NCBI RefSeq assembly: GCF_000186865.1
Contig: NW_008705571.1
Coordinates: 1-64,000 of the forward strand
From: Aureococcus anophagefferens
Taxonomy: Eukaryota; Sar; Pelagophyceae; Pelagomonadales; Pelagomonadaceae
Length of the DNA stretch: 64,000 nucleotides
Reading direction: 5' to 3'
The first letter of the stretch is position 1. Every line of letters starts with the position of its first letter. The notes beneath the pieces were generated by a model. It was not told the DNA's origin, searched no databases, and saw only the letters and a program-made list of their open reading frames with translations. Shown piece by piece: positions 61,393-64,000 of this stretch. A program made the translations under genes and the position numbers.

Positions 61393-64000
61393 CTACCAGG
61401 CCGCGGGCTCGACGACGAATGTGTCGCCGACGCGCTTGATCTTGGACGGCCGCGCGTGGACCATCCTCCAGGACACGACGGCCGCGCCGTGCTTGACGAT
61501 GTAGAGCGTGCGGAAGACGGAGTCGGCGAGCTTCTTCGTGCCCAGGACGACGGCCAGCTCGTTCTCGTGGACGACCTTGCCGTCCTTGACGCGCTTCGCG
61601 GGGATGAAGATCGACTTGGGCACGTCCGTCTGCGCGTTCGCGTCCTTGGACTTTGGGAAGATCGTCGACCCGGCCCAGCCCTTGGTGATGGCCGTGACGT
61701 CCCCGAGGGGCACGAGGTGCTTCTCCGAGTTGAACATGGACCGCGCCTTCGTCGCGAGGCTGCCGTCGACGATGCTCAGCGTGTCGTCCTCGCCGTGGCT
61801 CGGCTTCAGCAGCGACCCCTTGACGTGGCGCACGACGGGGATGCCCGCCTCGGAGTCCAGCAGCGCCTTCGTCGCGTCGAAGTCCGACCGCTCCCGCGCC
61901 GCGAGGCGCTTGCAGGCGACGAAGGACCGGACCATGGGCTGCAACACCCGCGCGTACGCGTGGTCGCGGACGCGCCGCATCGCGGCCTTGCACTTGTCCA
62001 CGAGGGCCTTGTCCAGGAGGCCGCGCGTCGCGTAGCCCCGCGCGACGCGCGCGATCTTGTTCGCCCAGTAGCGCGGGGGCTTGCCCCGGAACTGCTTCTT
62101 CATGCCCTTGACGACCTTGTAGTCGAGGTAGGACCGCGCCTGCGACTGCATGAGCTGGTTCGCCGCGTAGGCCTTCTCCTTGGCCTTGACGGCGAGGCGC
62201 GCGCGCGCCCGGGCCGCGAGCCGCGTGGCCTTGGCCTTGCAGAACGCGAGGTAGTTCTTCGCCCTCTTCATGCGCGCGGGGCCGGCGAGGAAGTGGGACA
62301 CGACGCGCGCGAGGCACGCGTTGCGCCGGCCCTCGAGCGCGAAGATGGCCCGCGGCTCCTTGATGAAGATCTTCGTCTTGCCGAGCACGTAGCCCGTCGT
62401 CTCCTCGAGCGGCGGCGGCGCGGCGCCCGCGACGTGCTTGAGCCGCGGCGCGGGGTCCACGGCGGAGACGATGGCGACGGACGCGGCCCGGGCGTCGCCG
62501 GGGACGACGGGCCACGTCGCCGCGGACGTCATCTTGAAGCGCTCCGCGAAGGCGCCGTACTCCATGCGGAACGCGAAGCCCGCGCGGCGCACGCGGACCT
62601 GTGTGGAATTCAAATCTTCAACCCGACTTCAATGTGCGCATATGCGACAGTTTCGACGCAAGCTCTTCGGCTGTGCTTCGAGAACTCGACGAGAGCAATC
62701 GATTCATCCAAAAATCAGCCGAATCGACTTCGATTTGACCGAGCTAGAGAATTCTGAAGTTTGGTCAGGACCACCCAAACCAGTGGTTGAATTCCACACA
62801 GACGCGGACGTTCTCGACGAGGCCCAGGTACGTCACCTGGTGGTCGATGCGGTCCTCCACCGCTAGGCCGGGCTTCTTCTCGTCGTTGGGCTTGATGCAG
62901 CGGATGTAGTTGGGGTTGCACGCGTGGAGCGCGGCCATGAGCTCGTTGACCTGGCCCTTGAACTGCACGGACACGGACGGCGGCCGCTTCGCGCGCTCCT
63001 CGGCCGTGCGGCCGTCCTCGAAGAGCGCCTTGGGCAGGGCCGCGCCGCTCGAGTTCATCGTGTCGATGAGGTCGTTGAACATGCTGTCCGCGTTCTTGTC
63101 GAGGAAGTCGTCGGCCTTGTAGTCGACGTCGCCCGCGTAGTGCTTGATCGTGAACGTCGTCCGCAGGTTCAGGTTCGTCGACGGGTGGAAGTGGCCGCCG
63201 AACTTGCCCTTGAGCTGCTGGTCGAACTTGGTCATGAGCTTGGCCGTGTCCGCGCCCTTGAACGCGCCGGCCTCGTCCAGAAGCGCCAAAACGCCGAGCG
63301 TCGGCTTCTTCGCCTCGATGAGGTCGCAGACGACCTTGTTGTCGAAGTACTCGATGTCCTGCCAGGGCACGCCCTCGGCGGCGTACTCCTCCTGCTCCGC
63401 CTTGAGCGTGAGCTCGATGAAGTACTGCTGGAGCTTCTCGTTGACGTAGTTGATGCAGAACTGCTCGAAGCCGTTCGCGTCGAAGATCTCGAAGCCGAAG
63501 ATGTCGAGGATGCCGATGGACGTCGCCGCGTGCGCCGGCAGGATGGCCTGGTTGATCTGTCTCACGACCCAGTCGAAGAGGCGCTTGTACGTCTCCTTCG
63601 CGAGCGTGAGCGTCGTGAGGCGCGCCTCGGCCGCGTCGAGCCTGGGCAGGAAAAGGGTGCGAAATTCTCAATTTCAAAGGCTCCTTTCTCGGCCGCTTTC
63701 CACTCGTTTCGGCTGATTTTTGGACGAGCGATCATCTCTCGGAGCGCTCTCGAAGCGTGGATGCTTTTTCTAGAACGCGCGTGCGCGAAACACTCACATT
63801 GAAGCGACGTGGAATCACCCTTTTCCTGCCCTGCGTCGAGCGTCGACATCTGCACGGACGACCGGCCGCCGCGCTTGCTCAGCGTCCGCGACGTCAGCGC
63901 CGTGCCGAGGGCGCCCCCGGTCAGGCCCGCGAGCGTGGCGGCGCGCTCGAGCTTCGACGGGTCCTTGGCCGTCGCCGCGCGGTCGTCGCCGTGGTCCTCG
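61393..64000 (-). CDS. Class-I-type myosin with TH1 tail (5' partial)
   Basis: The last 731 residues are present; exons 64000-63842 (partial), 63641-62810 and 62598-61393, interrupted by introners A3 and B3. Motor part: LFDWVVRQINQAI, SIGILDIFGFEIFDANGFEQ (relay helix start), FCINYVNEKLQQYFIELTLK, LHACNPNYIRCIKPNDEKKP (SH1-region neighbour), LVENVRVRRAGFAFR (converter) across the B3 junction. IQ-like neck (ARVVSHFLAGPARMKRAKNY), then a TH1 lipid-binding tail (HLVPLGDVTAITKGWAGSTI ... NELAVVLGTKKLADSVFRTL). An actin-based membrane motor for endocytosis or vesicle movement. Two introners in one gene is notable. Confidence 0.93.
62599..62809 (-). mobile_element. Introner element, family B (copy B3), acting as intron
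   Basis: A 203-bp element (62599-62801) with perfect 15-bp inverted ends CTGTGTGGAATTCAA, flanked by ACGCGGAC at 62591-62598 and 62802-62809 (plus strand). In the gene the donor is GTCCGC from the duplication and the acceptor CACACAG. Removal yields LVEN|VRVRRAGFAF, exactly the conserved myosin converter sequence, confirming precise excision from the mRNA. Confidence 0.95.
63642..63841 (-). mobile_element. Introner element, family A (copy A3), inverted relative to the gene
   Basis: A 192-bp element (63642-63833) flanked by CGTCGAGC at 63634-63641 and 63834-63841 (plus strand). Its interior runs opposite, relative to transcription, to that of copies A1 and A2, yet the gene-side ends are again CAGGGC...GCCCAG. 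The donor is GC (GCTCGA) from the duplication. Splicing gives QMST|LDAAEARLTT in phase 2 of the myosin motor. Confidence 0.93.

Overview
ORGANISM. The window is nuclear DNA of a gene-dense, very GC-rich eukaryote. It carries spliceosomal introns, SF3B4, CPSF2, SAR1, a TH1-tail myosin, Orai-like channels and selenoprotein genes with SECIS elements. Near-identical ~200-bp introns with terminal inverted repeats and 8-bp target-site duplications (introner elements), together with selenocysteine use, point to a pelagophyte stramenopile, most likely Aureococcus anophagefferens or a close relative. The organism is inferred, not proven. LAYOUT. 1-1.7 kb: 3' part of a Cys-loop channel with an EF-hand. 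1.9-6.4 kb (-): four-exon helical-repeat/SAM/cold-shock/U-box protein. 6.5-10.2 kb (+): SF1 helicase with a ubiquitin-like domain. 10.3-12.7 kb (-): tandem pair of MYND/RING/Sel1 genes. 13-24 kb: PH-AGC kinase, sulfotransferase-like gene, 2OG-Fe(II) oxygenase, ABC1/ADCK kinase, ABCG half-transporter, MFS carrier, a second sulfotransferase-like gene and a Sec-containing glutathione S-transferase. 24-30 kb: cyclic-nucleotide-gated channel and a Tudor-like protein. 31-40 kb: SET/SMYD protein, SAR1, an unknown protein, a RhoGEF with NPF motifs and a thioesterase-like pseudoenzyme. 40-51 kb: Orai-like channel, 5'-3' exonuclease, dual-specificity-phosphatase-like protein, SelK-like selenoprotein, NUDC, coiled-coil protein, small secreted protein, SF3B4 and an E2 enzyme. 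51-64 kb: isochorismatase-like hydrolase, gene debris, CPSF2, basic nuclear protein, glycosyltransferase, second Orai-like gene, large hydrolase-like protein, Sec5-like N-terminal protein and a partial class-I-type myosin. HOW IT WORKS TOGETHER. There are no operons; genes alternate in strand with divergent starts 130-350 bp apart and convergent stops that touch or overlap. Genes recur in three themes: ion/Ca signalling (Cys-loop/EF-hand, CNG, two Orai-like), membrane traffic (SAR1, Sec5-like, RhoGEF with NPF motifs, myosin) and mRNA processing (SF3B4, CPSF2). By frame-restoring models I count 18 introns: 6 are introners (families A and B, three each) and 12 of the 18 begin with GC rather than GT. 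In each introner the 5' splice site lies in the target-site duplication and the AG in the element's end. Two genes need UGA read as selenocysteine, and each has a SECIS-shaped hairpin downstream.
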